64,000 bases of DNA from Alphaproteobacteria bacterium (lineage in GTDB: Bacteria; Pseudomonadota; Alphaproteobacteria; Micropepsales; Micropepsaceae), in NCBI GenBank assembly GCA_025350465.1, contig JANXXU010000027.1, forward strand, positions 84,795 through 148,794, given 5' to 3'. Shown here in pieces: positions 17,430 to 27,966 of this stretch (position 1 is the stretch's first letter; each line of letters opens with the position of its first letter). A model generated the notes under the pieces. That model was not told the DNA's origin. It saw only the letters and a list, made by a program, of their open reading frames with translations, and made no database searches. The position numbers and the translations under genes were made by a program.

Positions 17430-19417
17430 CACACGTCGATGTCCTTGGCGAATTGCGCGTGCTCTTGAATGTATTGAAAACGCAGCTCGGGCTTTTTGCC
17501 CATGAGGCGTTCCACCAGATCGTCGGTCTCGGTTGCCGCTTCGCTCGCAATCGCCACGCGCAGAAGGATGCGCGAGCCGCGCTTCATCGTCGTTTCCTTC
17601 AGCTGCGCCGGCATCATTTCGCCGAGGCCTTTGAAGCGTCCGATTTCGACCTTCGCGTTCGCTTTGAATTCGCTCTTCAACAACTTGTCGCGATGCGCGT
17701 CGTCGCGGGCAAAAACGGTCTTGCTGCCTTGGGTCAACCGATAGAGCGGCGGCATCGCCAGATAGAGATGGCCGCCGGCAATCAGCCCCGGCAGCTCGCG
17801 ATAGAAGAACGTGATCAACAATGAGGCGATGTGCGCGCCGTCGACGTCGGCGTCGGTCATGATGATGACCTTCTCGTAGCGCAGGTCGTCGTCGCGATAG
17901 CGCTCGCCCGTCGCGCAGCCCAGAGCCTGGACGAGATCGGCAAGCTCCTGGTTGCCCGCAAGCTTGCCGGCCGCAGCGCTTGCGACGTTTAGAATCTTTC
18001 CGCGCAACGGCAGCACAGCCTGCGTATTGCGATCGCGGGCTTGCTTGGCGGAACCGCCGGCGGAATCGCCTTCGACGAGGAAAATCTCTGTCCCCTCGGC
18101 GGACTGATCCGAACAATCCGCGAGCTTGCCCGGCAGCCGCAGTTTGCGGGTCGCGCTTTGGCGGCTCACCTCTTTTTCCTGGCGCCGCCGCAGCCGCTCT
18201 TCGGCCTGGTCGATCACAAAGCCGAGGAGACGCGTCGCATCGACCGGCGAGTCCGCAAGCCAATGATCGAAATGATCGCGCACCGTGTTCTCGACCAAGC
18301 GCTGCGCTTCCGGGTTCGACAGGCGGTCCTTGGTTTGCCCTTGAAATTGCGGATCGCGGATGAAGACGGAAAGCATCGCTTGGGCCGATCCCATCACGTC
18401 GTCGGCGGTGATCTGCGCCGCCTTGCGATTGTTGGTGAGCTCGCCATAGCCGCGAAGCGCTTTCGTCAATCCCGTGCGCAAGCCCTGATCATGGGTGCCG
18501 CCTTGGGGCGTTGGAATCGTGTTGCAATAGGAATTGAAGAACGCGTCGATCGCCGGCGACCACGAGATCGCCCATTCGACAATGCCCTTGCCCTCCTTGG
18601 CGTCGACGCGGCCGGCGAAGGGGCGCGGGTTCACCGTCGCCGCGCCTTTGATCGTCGTCTCCAAGAAATCGGCGAGCCCGCCTGGAAAATGCAGTGTGTC
18701 TTCCGCCGGCGTCTGTTCGCTTGAGCCGATCAGCTCGGGGGCGCAATTCCAGCGGATTTCAACGCCGCGAAACAGATAGGCCTTCGATCGCGCCATGCGA
18801 TAAAGCCGGGCAGGGCGGAAGTGCACATCGGGCCCGAAGATCTTAACGTCCGGCTTGAAGCGGATCGTGCTGCCGCGGCGGTTCTGAACCGGGCCGCCAT
18901 TTTTCAGCTTCGTCACCGGCGCGCCGCGCTCGAATCTCTGCGTCCAAAGAGTGCGGTCGCGCGCGACTTCAACCTCAAGCCATTCCGATAGCGCATTGAC
19001 GACGGAGGCACCGACGCCGTGCAAACCGCCACTCGTCTCGTAGGCGCCCGTCGTAAATTTTCCGCCCGAATGAAGCGTGGTCAGGATTACTTCCAACGCC
19101 GACTTCGCCTTGAACTTGGGATGGGGGTCGACGGGAATGCCGCGGCCGTTGTCGCGCACGGTCAGAATATTGTCGGCCTCGAGAACGATCTCGATGCGAC
19201 TGGCGTGGCCAGCGACCGCTTCGTCCATGGCGTTGTCGAGGATCTCGGCCGCCAAATGGTGCACGGCGCGCTCATCGGTGCCGCCGATATACATGCCGGG
19301 CCGGCGGCGAACCGGCTCCAGGCCCTCGAGAACCTCGATGTCCTTCGCCGAATAGCCCTTGCTTCCCAGATCTTGGCCTTCGGCGAAGAGATCTTCTTTG
19401 GCGGCGGCACGAGCCAT
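17429..19417 (-). CDS. parE: DNA topoisomerase IV subunit B (ParE)
   Basis: 662 residues. ATPase half: EILDNAMDEAVAGHA (Bergerat fold), VRDNGRGIP, LHSGGKF and GGLHGVGASVVNALS. Toprim half: EIFLVEGDSAGGSAKQARDR and IIMTDADVDGAHI with the metal-binding acidic residues. It ends after GRFKGLGEMMPAQLKETTM and a short tail, with no gyrase-B insert, which separates it from GyrB. With ParC (not in this window) it decatenates daughter chromosomes. It is followed by the coupled macrodomain gene. Confidence 0.92.
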   Translation of the reverse strand: MARAAAKEDLFAEGQDLGSKGYSAKDIEVLEGLEPVRRRPGMYIGGTDERAVHHLAAEILDNAMDEAVAGHASRIEIVLEADNILTVRDNGRGIPVDPHPKFKAKSALEVILTTLHSGGKFTTGAYETSGGLHGVGASVVNALSEWLEVEVARDRTLWTQRFERGAPVTKLKNGGPVQNRRGSTIRFKPDVKIFGPDVHFRPARLYRMARSKAYLFRGVEIRWNCAPELIGSSEQTPAEDTLHFPGGLADFLETTIKGAATVNPRPFAGRVDAKEGKGIVEWAISWSPAIDAFFNSYCNTIPTPQGGTHDQGLRTGLTKALRGYGELTNNRKAAQITADDVMGSAQAMLSVFIRDPQFQGQTKDRLSNPEAQRLVENTVRDHFDHWLADSPVDATRLLGFVIDQAEERLRRRQEKEVSRQSATRKLRLPGKLADCSDQSAEGTEIFLVEGDSAGGSAKQARDRNTQAVLPLRGKILNVASAAAGKLAGNQELADLVQALGCATGERYRDDDLRYEKVIIMTDADVDGAHIASLLITFFYRELPGLIAGGHLYLAMPPLYRLTQGSKTVFARDDAHRDKLLKSEFKANAKVEIGRFKGLGEMMPAQLKETTMKRGSRILLRVAIASEAATETDDLVERLMGKKPELRFQYIQEHAQFAKDIDV

Positions 19418-19584
19418 CTACGCGGTACTCCGTGTCGGGAATCGTTGGGGAATATAGCGACTCCGGGGGACGCAGCGAGGCCCCACACGCAAGTATGTCG
19501 CGCGCGGCCGAAACCTTTGCCCTCTCGCGCCGCGTGGCGGGATTGCTATGGTCGGAGACCCGCACTCGCCGCCAAAGGACGCCC

Positions 19585-20880
19585 ATGCCAGATCGCTTGA
19601 AAGAGCAGCTCAAGCTGCCCTGTGGACAACTGCTGCCCAACCGGCTCGCCAAGGCCGCGATGACGGAGGGTTTGGGCGACGCCCGAAATCGCGCCACGGC
19701 GAAGCACGTGACGCTCTATCGCCGGTGGGCCGAGAGCGGGCTGGGACTTTTGTTGACCGGCAACGTGCAGATCGACCGTAAGCATCTCGAACGGCCGGGC
19801 AATGTCGCCATCGAGGGTCCGCAAAGCGGCGAGGCGATGGCGGCGCTGAAGGCTTGGTCGGCGGCGGCGAAGGCGGGCGGCGCGCAGGTTTGGACGCAGC
19901 TTTCCCATGCCGGGCGCCAGACGCCTAAAAACGTCAACGCGACACCATTGGCGCCGTCGGATATCGGCTTGGCGCTGCCCGGGGGGCAATTCGGCAAGCC
20001 GCGCGCGATGACGGGCGATGAGATTCAAGACGTCGTAAAGCGCTTTGCCCACGCCGCCGCGGTCTCGCGCGAGGTTGGATTCACCGGCACCCAGATTCAT
20101 GCCGCGCACGGCTATCTCTTGTCGGAGTTTTTGAATCCGCGCGCCAACCGGCGGACGGATGCGTGGGGCGGCAGCCTTGAGAACCGCGCGCGGCTTCTGC
20201 TCGAAACCGTGAAAGCGGTGCGCGCGAACGTCGGCGCCGACTTTGCGGTTTCGGTGAAACTCAACTCCGCCGACTTTCAGAAGGGCGGGTTCAGCTTCGA
20301 CGACTGCATGAAGGTCGTCGAAATGTTGAACGGCGCGGGGATCGATCTCCTCGAAATCTCCGGCGGCAATTACGAGCAGCCGCGAATGGCGGGGCTCGAC
20401 GGACTCGAGCCGGTGTTCGAGGAGAATGTGCGGGCGACGACGCGGGCGCGCGAGGCTTATTTCATCGGCTATGCGGCGACGATCGCGAAAGTGGCGAAGA
20501 TGCCGTTGATGGTGACGGGCGGGTTTCGCACGCGCGCGGCGATGAACGCGGCGATCGACGAAGGCTCGACGGCGATCGTGGGGTTGGCGCGCCCGTTGTG
20601 CGGCGAACCACTCGCGGCGAAGCGTCTGATCGACGGCGCGATCGGCGAAATGCCGAGCTATGAGAAGATGCTGCGGCTGGGGCCCGGATGGCTCGGCCCG
20701 CACTCGCCGCTCGCCATCATCAAGATGATCAACGGCTTCGGCGCACAGGGGTGGTATTGCCTTCACTTGCTGCGCATGGGCGAGGGGCTCGAACCGGATT
20801 TGACGATGTCCGTGTGGCAGGCGTTCAACCGCTACCGGAAAAACGAGGACGCGGCGGCGCGCGCGTTGAGCCGGGCCTAA
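19585..20880 (+). CDS. NADH:flavin oxidoreductase / Old Yellow Enzyme family
   Basis: 431-residue FMN-dependent ene-reductase-like enzyme. Landmarks: LPNRLAKAAMTEGLGD (FMN-binding start), QLSHAGRQ, HAAHGYLLSEFLNPRANRRT (conserved His pair and FMN contact) and GLARPLCGEP with the phosphate-binding region near the C-terminus. No iron-sulfur or extra Rossmann domain follows, so it is the single-domain type. ATG at 19585 has AAAGGAC seven bases upstream and begins right before the barrel, so I chose it over the open frame starting at 19432. Physiological electron acceptor unknown. Confidence 0.87.
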   Translation: MPDRLKEQLKLPCGQLLPNRLAKAAMTEGLGDARNRATAKHVTLYRRWAESGLGLLLTGNVQIDRKHLERPGNVAIEGPQSGEAMAALKAWSAAAKAGGAQVWTQLSHAGRQTPKNVNATPLAPSDIGLALPGGQFGKPRAMTGDEIQDVVKRFAHAAAVSREVGFTGTQIHAAHGYLLSEFLNPRANRRTDAWGGSLENRARLLLETVKAVRANVGADFAVSVKLNSADFQKGGFSFDDCMKVVEMLNGAGIDLLEISGGNYEQPRMAGLDGLEPVFEENVRATTRAREAYFIGYAATIAKVAKMPLMVTGGFRTRAAMNAAIDEGSTAIVGLARPLCGEPLAAKRLIDGAIGEMPSYEKMLRLGPGWLGPHSPLAIIKMINGFGAQGWYCLHLLRMGEGLEPDLTMSVWQAFNRYRKNEDAAARALSRA

Positions 20881-21193
20881 CTGCGCCGGCCGCAAGCGTT
20901 GCGACGTTTCGCGTGGCCCATTTTCAGCCTGAACGATTGTTCACCGCGCCATCGCCCAAGCGTGTTTTGAAAGCAGCTAGGCATCCACCTATTTCCTATA
21001 TGCGCTGGCGTGCCTTCCCTGACGGAAGATTGGCGCAAACGGAGCCGCGGTCTCTCCTCAAGGTCCTGCGGATGGCTCCGAAAGCGGGCTCGTCCGCGCG
21101 CCTAGGGCGAGCCCGCGCTTTGTTGCTCGCGCTTATTTGCATCACTCCCTGCATTCGTGCGCGAACCTCTTGTAACGCCGGGCGTCGGACGGC
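20881..21193. other. 313-bp gap with an inverted repeat
   Basis: No gene seen. A 9-bp perfect inverted repeat GCGGGCTCG/CGAGCCCGC occurs at 21084-21092 and 21108-21116 with a 15-base loop, followed by GCTTTGTTG. It could end transcription from the flavin oxidoreductase gene, though it lies over 200 bp downstream of that stop. Confidence 0.45.
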
Positions 21194-22003
21194 ATGGATG
21201 GGCTTATGTGGGGGATTCGGATCATTGTTGCGTTGAGTGCGGCGCTGTCTGCGCCGACGATCGCGTGCGCCGACGTCATCACGCGGCTGCCGACGAGCGA
21301 GAACGTCATTGCCTTGACCTTCGACGCCTGCGAGGCGGGCAAGCCTGTCGCGTTCGACAGGGCGCTTCTCGACTATCTCCTCGACCAGCGCATTCCCTTT
21401 ACCGTATTCGTCACCGGCCGGTTCGTGCAAACGAACACCCAGGATGTCACCGAATTGTCCAAACTCGATTTCGTCGAAATCGAAAATCACTCCTGGAATC
21501 ATCCCAACAACATGGACCGCCTGCCGCTCGACGTCGTGCGCGACGAAGTCACGCGCGGCGAGGCGGCGATCACAAGCGCCATCGGCCGCAAGCCGCAGTT
21601 CTTCCGCTTTCCCGCGGGTAACTACAACGCCGCAGCGCTCGCCGTGGTGGAGGGTCTTGGGTACAAGGTCGTGCACTGGAGTTGGGCGAGCGGCGATCCG
21701 TCGCCTCTGGAAAGCCGCGATGGCTTGATCCGCCGCGTGCAAACACTGACGCGGCCGGGGCAAATTCTGATTTTTCACATCAACGGTCGCGGCGTGCATA
21801 CGGCCGAGGCACTGCCCGTGATCGTCGCGGACCTGCGCAAGCGCGGCTACCGGTTCGCCAAACTCTCCGATTATCTGGGTGCGCACCCGCGGGGAACAGC
21901 CGCTCAAGCCCACGTTGTCGATCGCGATCGCGAGATGCTGGCCCTGAAATACTTCCAGCAAACGGCCCACGCGCCGCGACCCTCAACCGCGCCGGCCCAT
22001 TAG
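21194..22003 (+). CDS. Secreted polysaccharide deacetylase (NodB-fold), TFDAC variant
   Basis: 269 residues with an N-terminal signal peptide (IIVALSAALSAPTIACA, cleavage near residue 26). NodB motifs: ALTFDACEAG (motif 1), ENHSWNHPNN (the H-x3-H metal ligands), FRFPAGNYN (motif 3) and LIFHINGRGVHTAEALP (the C-terminal catalytic His). Motif 1 reads TFDA instead of TFDD, so one metal-coordinating Asp is replaced by Ala; other members share TFDAC. Likely acts on cell-envelope glycans in the periplasm. ATG at 21206 is an equally possible start. Confidence 0.82.
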   Translation: MDGLMWGIRIIVALSAALSAPTIACADVITRLPTSENVIALTFDACEAGKPVAFDRALLDYLLDQRIPFTVFVTGRFVQTNTQDVTELSKLDFVEIENHSWNHPNNMDRLPLDVVRDEVTRGEAAITSAIGRKPQFFRFPAGNYNAAALAVVEGLGYKVVHWSWASGDPSPLESRDGLIRRVQTLTRPGQILIFHINGRGVHTAEALPVIVADLRKRGYRFAKLSDYLGAHPRGTAAQAHVVDRDREMLALKYFQQTAHAPRPSTAPAH

Positions 22004-22039
22004 CTCGCGCGCGGCGCCCTGCAACGCACCGACCGAACT

Positions 22040-22540
22040 CTAGACATAACCGAGTTCGACAAGGTTCTTGATCCCGAACGCCTGATCTTTCCTCGTCGCC
22101 TCGCGCCCGCCAAGTCTTTCGTAAAAGCGCCGCGCCGGCGCATTCTCGTCGATGACCCAAAGTCCAACTCGGGCAAAGCCGTGTTGCGACAACGCGTTTG
22201 CCATCGCCGCCATCAACCGTATGCCGAGCCCTCGTCGCTTCTCTGCCTCAACGATGTTGATGGCGAAGATCTCGCCGTCGGTCCCGAGTTCGGTCTCGCG
22301 CGCCGGGCCGGAAACACCAAACCCGACGACGCGTTCGTCCTGGCTGTAAGCGACGAAGATGGCCTGCCGGTCGGGCAGGTTGGCGATGCGATCGCGAAAC
22401 ACAGCGACGCGTTGCTCGATGGACAACGCCGCCAAATAATCGGCGGGCATGATGCCGGCATAGGTCTCGCGCCACGCCGTGACCGAGACCCAGCCGATGC
22501 CCTGGGCGTCTTCAACAATCGCCGGACGGATGGTGCTCAT
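22040..22540 (-). CDS. GNAT family N-acetyltransferase
   Basis: 166 residues, one acetyl-CoA-dependent GNAT domain. The acetyl-CoA-binding motif A is EAEKRRGLGIRLMAAM, and the C-terminal beta-strand and helix read VGLWVIDENAPARRFYERLG, with the usual Asn and Tyr. The opening IRPAIVEDAQGIGWVSVTAW is also typical. Substrate unknown. It lies downstream of glnA on the same strand but beyond a strong terminator, so it is probably transcribed separately. Confidence 0.86.
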   Translation of the reverse strand: MSTIRPAIVEDAQGIGWVSVTAWRETYAGIMPADYLAALSIEQRVAVFRDRIANLPDRQAIFVAYSQDERVVGFGVSGPARETELGTDGEIFAINIVEAEKRRGLGIRLMAAMANALSQHGFARVGLWVIDENAPARRFYERLGGREATRKDQAFGIKNLVELGYV

Positions 22541-22551
22541 CGATTGGTCGC

Positions 22552-22584
22552 AAAGAAAAAGGGCCGGATTTCAACCCGGCCCTT
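22552..22584 (-). terminator. Rho-independent terminator of glnB-glnA
   Basis: Perfect 9-bp stem AAGGGCCGG/CCGGCCCTT (22559-22567 with 22576-22584) and an 8-base loop. On the minus strand it is followed by a run of T (22560-22556, then CTTT). It sits 24 bases past the glnA stop. Confidence 0.88.
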
Positions 22585-22607
22585 GCATCGCAAATTGGTC
22601 GGCTCGC

Positions 22608-24017
22608 TCAGACAGAATAGTACATCTGGAACTCGACCGGATGCGGCGTGTGCTCGAAGTTGTACACCTCCTGCATCTTGAGCTCGATGTAGCTGTCGAT
22701 AAAGTCGTCGCTGAACACGTTGCCGCGCTTCAGGAAGGCTCTGTTCTTGTCGAGGTGATCGAGCGCCTCGCGCAAGCTGCCGCAAACTTGCGGCACGTCC
22801 TTCAACTCTTCGGGCGGCAAGGAATAAAGATCCTTGTCCATCGGCTGGCCGGGATGGATCTTGTTCTGAATGCCGTCGAGACCGGCCATCAGCATCGCCG
22901 AGTAGGCCAGGTATGGATTAGAGCCCGCGTCGGGGAAACGCACTTCGATGCGCTTGGCCTTGGGACCCGCGCCGAACGGAATGCGGATCGACGCCGAGCG
23001 GTTGCGCGAGGAGTACGCCAAGAGCACCGGCGCTTCGAACCCGGGTATCAAGCGCTTGTAGGAATTCGTCAGCGAGTTCGTGAGCGCGTTGATCGCCTTG
23101 GCATGCTTGATGATGCCGCCGATATAATAAAGGCAGGTCTCGGAAAGATCGGCATAGCCCGAACCCGCAAACAACGGTTGGCCGCCCTTCCAAATCGATT
23201 GGTGCACATGCATGCCGGAACCGTTGTCGCCCTTGATCGGCTTGGGCATGAAGGTCGCGGTCTTGCCGTAAGCAGCCGCAACCTGGTGGATCACATATTT
23301 GTAGATCTGCGTCCGGTCGGCGGTCTTGACGAGCGTCGAGTATTTGAAACCCAACTCGTGCTGTGACGGTGCCACTTCATGATGGTGCTTCTCAGGCTCG
23401 ATGCCCATGTCGCCCATGACGGAAAGCATCTCGGAGCGAATGTCCTGGCATGCGTCGACGGGCGGAACGGGGAAGTAGCCGCCTTTGATTCCAGGACGGT
23501 GCCCCGAATTGCCCATCTCGTATTCGGTGCCGGTGTTGTAGGGACCTTCCATCGAGTCGACCTCATAAGAGGCCTTGTTCATGCCGACGGTGTAACGCAC
23601 GTCGTCGAAGATGAAAAACTCAGCCTCGGGCCCGAACATCGCGGTGTCGCCGACGCCGGTCGACTTCAGATAATTCTCGGCGGCCCTAGCGATCGAGCGA
23701 GGGCAGCGGACGTAAGGCTGATGCGTCGTCGGCTCCAACACGTCGCAGAACAAGATCAGCGTCTTCTGCGCGAAGAACGGATCGATCACCGCCGAATTGG
23801 GATCGGGCAGAAGCGTCATGTCGGATTCGTTGATCGCCTTCCATCCCGCGATCGAGGAGCCGTCAAACATGAGGCCGGTCTCGAAGATATCCTTGTCGAT
23901 CAAAGAGAGATCGAACGTCACGTGTTGCCACTTGCCGCGCGGGTCGGTGAAGCGCAGGTCGACGAACTTGACCTCTTCATCCTTGATCCGTTTCAGAACA
24001 CTGTCGGCGGTTGCCAT
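22608..24017 (-). CDS. glnA: Type I glutamine synthetase
   Basis: 469 residues, the usual size for GlnA. It makes glutamine from glutamate, ammonia and ATP. Landmarks: [17 protein letters not shown] (active-site loop), [14 protein letters not shown] (metal ligands), [27 protein letters not shown] (ATP/glutamate site) and NRSASIRIP. The adenylylation site is present in [12 protein letters not shown] near residue 398, so it is likely controlled by GlnE in the GSI-beta manner. It follows glnB by 55 bp in the same transcription unit and ends at a strong terminator. The pairing with PII gives nitrogen-responsive control. Confidence 0.96.
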   Translation of the reverse strand: MATADSVLKRIKDEEVKFVDLRFTDPRGKWQHVTFDLSLIDKDIFETGLMFDGSSIAGWKAINESDMTLLPDPNSAVIDPFFAQKTLILFCDVLEPTTHQPYVRCPRSIARAAENYLKSTGVGDTAMFGPEAEFFIFDDVRYTVGMNKASYEVDSMEGPYNTGTEYEMGNSGHRPGIKGGYFPVPPVDACQDIRSEMLSVMGDMGIEPEKHHHEVAPSQHELGFKYSTLVKTADRTQIYKYVIHQVAAAYGKTATFMPKPIKGDNGSGMHVHQSIWKGGQPLFAGSGYADLSETCLYYIGGIIKHAKAINALTNSLTNSYKRLIPGFEAPVLLAYSSRNRSASIRIPFGAGPKAKRIEVRFPDAGSNPYLAYSAMLMAGLDGIQNKIHPGQPMDKDLYSLPPEELKDVPQVCGSLREALDHLDKNRAFLKRGNVFSDDFIDSYIELKMQEVYNFEHTPHPVEFQMYYSV

Positions 24018-24072
24018 TGTCCGTTGCCTTTCTGCCGGTTGAACACGAGGCGGCTTTCGGCCGCCGGAACGC

Positions 24073-25841
<1,769 letters not shown>

Positions 25842-25859
25842 CGGAACTGGTGACCTGAG

Positions 25860-27401
25860 ATGGACGACGAGCGCATGCCGATTCTGATCGGCGCAGGACA
25901 ACTCACCCAGCGAACCGCGCAGAAGGGCAAACTCGAAGACAGCCTCGATCCGATGCAGCTGCTCGTCGAGGCATCGAGCCGCGCCGCCGCCGATACCGGT
26001 GTTGCCGACAAGATCTTCAAGACGCTCGACACGATCGCCGTCGTCCGGTTCACCGCCGACTCATCGGAAGCTGGGCGCTTGCCTATCGGGCAATACAAGA
26101 ACGCGCCGCGCACGTTGGGCAATCGAGTAGGAGCCAAAGCCAAGCGGGAATACTACACGGCCGCCGGCGGCAACACGCCGCAATGGCTGGTCAATCGCAT
26201 CGCCGACGAAATTGCGCGCGGCGAGGTGTCGCTGGCGCTGCTCGCGGGATCCGAAGATTTGGCGACGATGATCGGTTCGCTCAACAAAGGTCAAAAGCTC
26301 GAGTGGGGTGACGATCCGGGCGGCGAACCAATTCATATCGGCGAACACAAACCGGGCGTGAACGACATCGAGCGCCGCCACGCGCTTTATTTTCCGGTGA
26401 ACGCCTATCCGTTGTTCGAGAACGGAATCCGCGGCCACAAGGGGCGCAGCGTGCGCGACCATCAACTGGCGCTGGGGCATTTGTTCGCGCCGTTTTCAAA
26501 AGTCGCGGCGTCGAATCCGTACGCCTGGTTTCCCAAGGCGCGCACCGCGGAGGAGATTGCGACGCCGGCGGAAGACAATCGCTATGTCGGCTTTCCCTAT
26601 ACCAAGTACATGAACGCCATCATCCAGGTGGACATGGCGGCGGCCGTCATCATGACCAACGTCAAGACGGCGCGCGAGCTTGGTGTTCACGCGGCGAAGT
26701 GGGTTTATCTGCACGGAGGCGCGGACGCGAGCGACATCTGGAACGTCAGCGAGCGGACGAATTACTATTCGTCGCCCGCGATACGAACCATCGGCCAGAA
26801 GGCGTTAGGGCAGGCCGACCGCACGATCAACGACATCGACTACTTCGATCTCTATTCGTGCTTCCCGTCGGCGGTTCAAATCGGGTGCGCCGAGCTCGGC
26901 ATCGCCGAGGATGACCCGCGCGGCCTGACCGTCACGGGCGGGCTCCCGTATTTCGGCGGCGCCGGCAACAACTACGTCATGCATTCGATCGTTACGATGA
27001 TGGACAAGGTGCGATCGAAACCGGGCACCTTCGGACTTGTCACCGCCAACGGCTGGTACGTCACAAAGCATGCCATCGGGATCTATTCGACGCTGCCGCC
27101 GCGCAATCCCTGGGAGCGCGAGAATCCGAAGACCTATCAAGCAACGCTCGACGCCATGCCGCATCCGGAGGTCGATCCGACGCCGAACGGATCGGGCACG
27201 ATCGAGACCTATACCGTCATGCACGATCGCACAGGCCCGAAGATGGGGATCATTATCGGCCGCCTCGCAAGCGGCCGTCGGTTCGTCGCGCACACGCGCA
27301 ACGATCCCGAAACGCTAAACGGACTGATGGAACGCGAGATGCTGGGTGGGCAGGGGACGGTGACCGCGGGCGAGAAGACCAATCTCTTCGTTCCGGCCTG
27401 A
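25860..27401 (+). CDS. Thiolase-fold acetyl-CoA acetyltransferase-like protein without the usual catalytic Cys
   Basis: 513 residues; the SCP-x/acetyl-CoA acetyltransferase-like branch of the thiolase superfamily. The duplicated thiolase fold is evident from PILIGAGQLTQRTA, AAGGNTPQWLVNRIADEI, AGSEDLATM, NDIDYFDLYSCFPSAVQIG and GGLPYFGGAGNNYVMHSI. Where true thiolases carry the nucleophilic Cys, this protein reads GGNTPQ, so the classical Claisen mechanism is unlikely. A C-terminal ~100-residue OB-like extension (TIETYTVMHDR...) is typical of the branch. Annotation as a thiolase may overstate its activity; it could bind or hydrolyse acyl-CoA. It lies in a run of same-strand genes 24678-30893. 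Confidence 0.78.
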   Translation: MDDERMPILIGAGQLTQRTAQKGKLEDSLDPMQLLVEASSRAAADTGVADKIFKTLDTIAVVRFTADSSEAGRLPIGQYKNAPRTLGNRVGAKAKREYYTAAGGNTPQWLVNRIADEIARGEVSLALLAGSEDLATMIGSLNKGQKLEWGDDPGGEPIHIGEHKPGVNDIERRHALYFPVNAYPLFENGIRGHKGRSVRDHQLALGHLFAPFSKVAASNPYAWFPKARTAEEIATPAEDNRYVGFPYTKYMNAIIQVDMAAAVIMTNVKTARELGVHAAKWVYLHGGADASDIWNVSERTNYYSSPAIRTIGQKALGQADRTINDIDYFDLYSCFPSAVQIGCAELGIAEDDPRGLTVTGGLPYFGGAGNNYVMHSIVTMMDKVRSKPGTFGLVTANGWYVTKHAIGIYSTLPPRNPWERENPKTYQATLDAMPHPEVDPTPNGSGTIETYTVMHDRTGPKMGIIIGRLASGRRFVAHTRNDPETLNGLMEREMLGGQGTVTAGEKTNLFVPA

Positions 27402-27406
27402 ACGAC

Positions 27407-27958
27407 ATGGCAAGGCTTTATCTCGTTCGGCATGGCGAACCCACAGGCACGTGGACCGACTCGCCCGATCCCGGTCTTTCGACCCTGGGGCACGAACAAG
27501 CGAAAGAGGCCGCTGAGCGCTTGCGCGCGTTCGGTTCGCTCGACATCGTGACGAGCCCCCTTCGCCGCGCACAAGAAACGGCAATTCCGTTTGCTACATT
27601 GCGCGGCACGTCGCCAAGAATTGCGAGCGCCGTTTCGGAGATTCCGACGCCGAGCGGAGTGGCGCTGGAAAATCGCGGCGATTGGCTCCGCTCTGTGATG
27701 ACCGGCAGATGGAGCGACACGGACCGGGCGCTGCAGGATTGGCGCGCGCAATTGATCGCCTATCTTTCGAGCTTGTCGCGCGACACCGCCGTCTTCTCCC
27801 ACTACGTCGCCATAAACGTTGCCGTTGCCGGCGCCCGCCGCGATGAGCGCGTGACGGTCTTCGCTCCGACGCACGCGTCGATCACGATCCTCGATGCTAC
27901 ACCGCGCGGCCTCGAAGAGGTCGAACTTGGTCGCGCGGGCGAAACGACGGTGCGCTAG
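27407..27958 (+). CDS. Histidine phosphatase family protein
   Basis: 183 residues of the phosphoglycerate-mutase-like superfamily. The phosphate pocket is LYLVRHGEP with the nucleophilic His near residue 9; Arg appears in TSPLRRAQETA and the second His in VFSHYVAINV near residue 128. It starts five bases after the thiolase-like gene and ends eight bases before the amidase gene, so it belongs to that operon. Family members dephosphorylate metabolites, sugars or proteins; the substrate cannot be read from sequence. Confidence 0.84.
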   Translation: MARLYLVRHGEPTGTWTDSPDPGLSTLGHEQAKEAAERLRAFGSLDIVTSPLRRAQETAIPFATLRGTSPRIASAVSEIPTPSGVALENRGDWLRSVMTGRWSDTDRALQDWRAQLIAYLSSLSRDTAVFSHYVAINVAVAGARRDERVTVFAPTHASITILDATPRGLEEVELGRAGETTVR

Positions 27959-27966
27959 GATCCGCC

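Noticed and set aside
16911..18263. Long minus-strand open frame of about 450 codons spanning the macrodomain gene and part of parE
   Set aside because: Only the last 172 codons are a real protein (the macrodomain); the upstream part is an Arg-rich antisense-style reading of parE in another frame.
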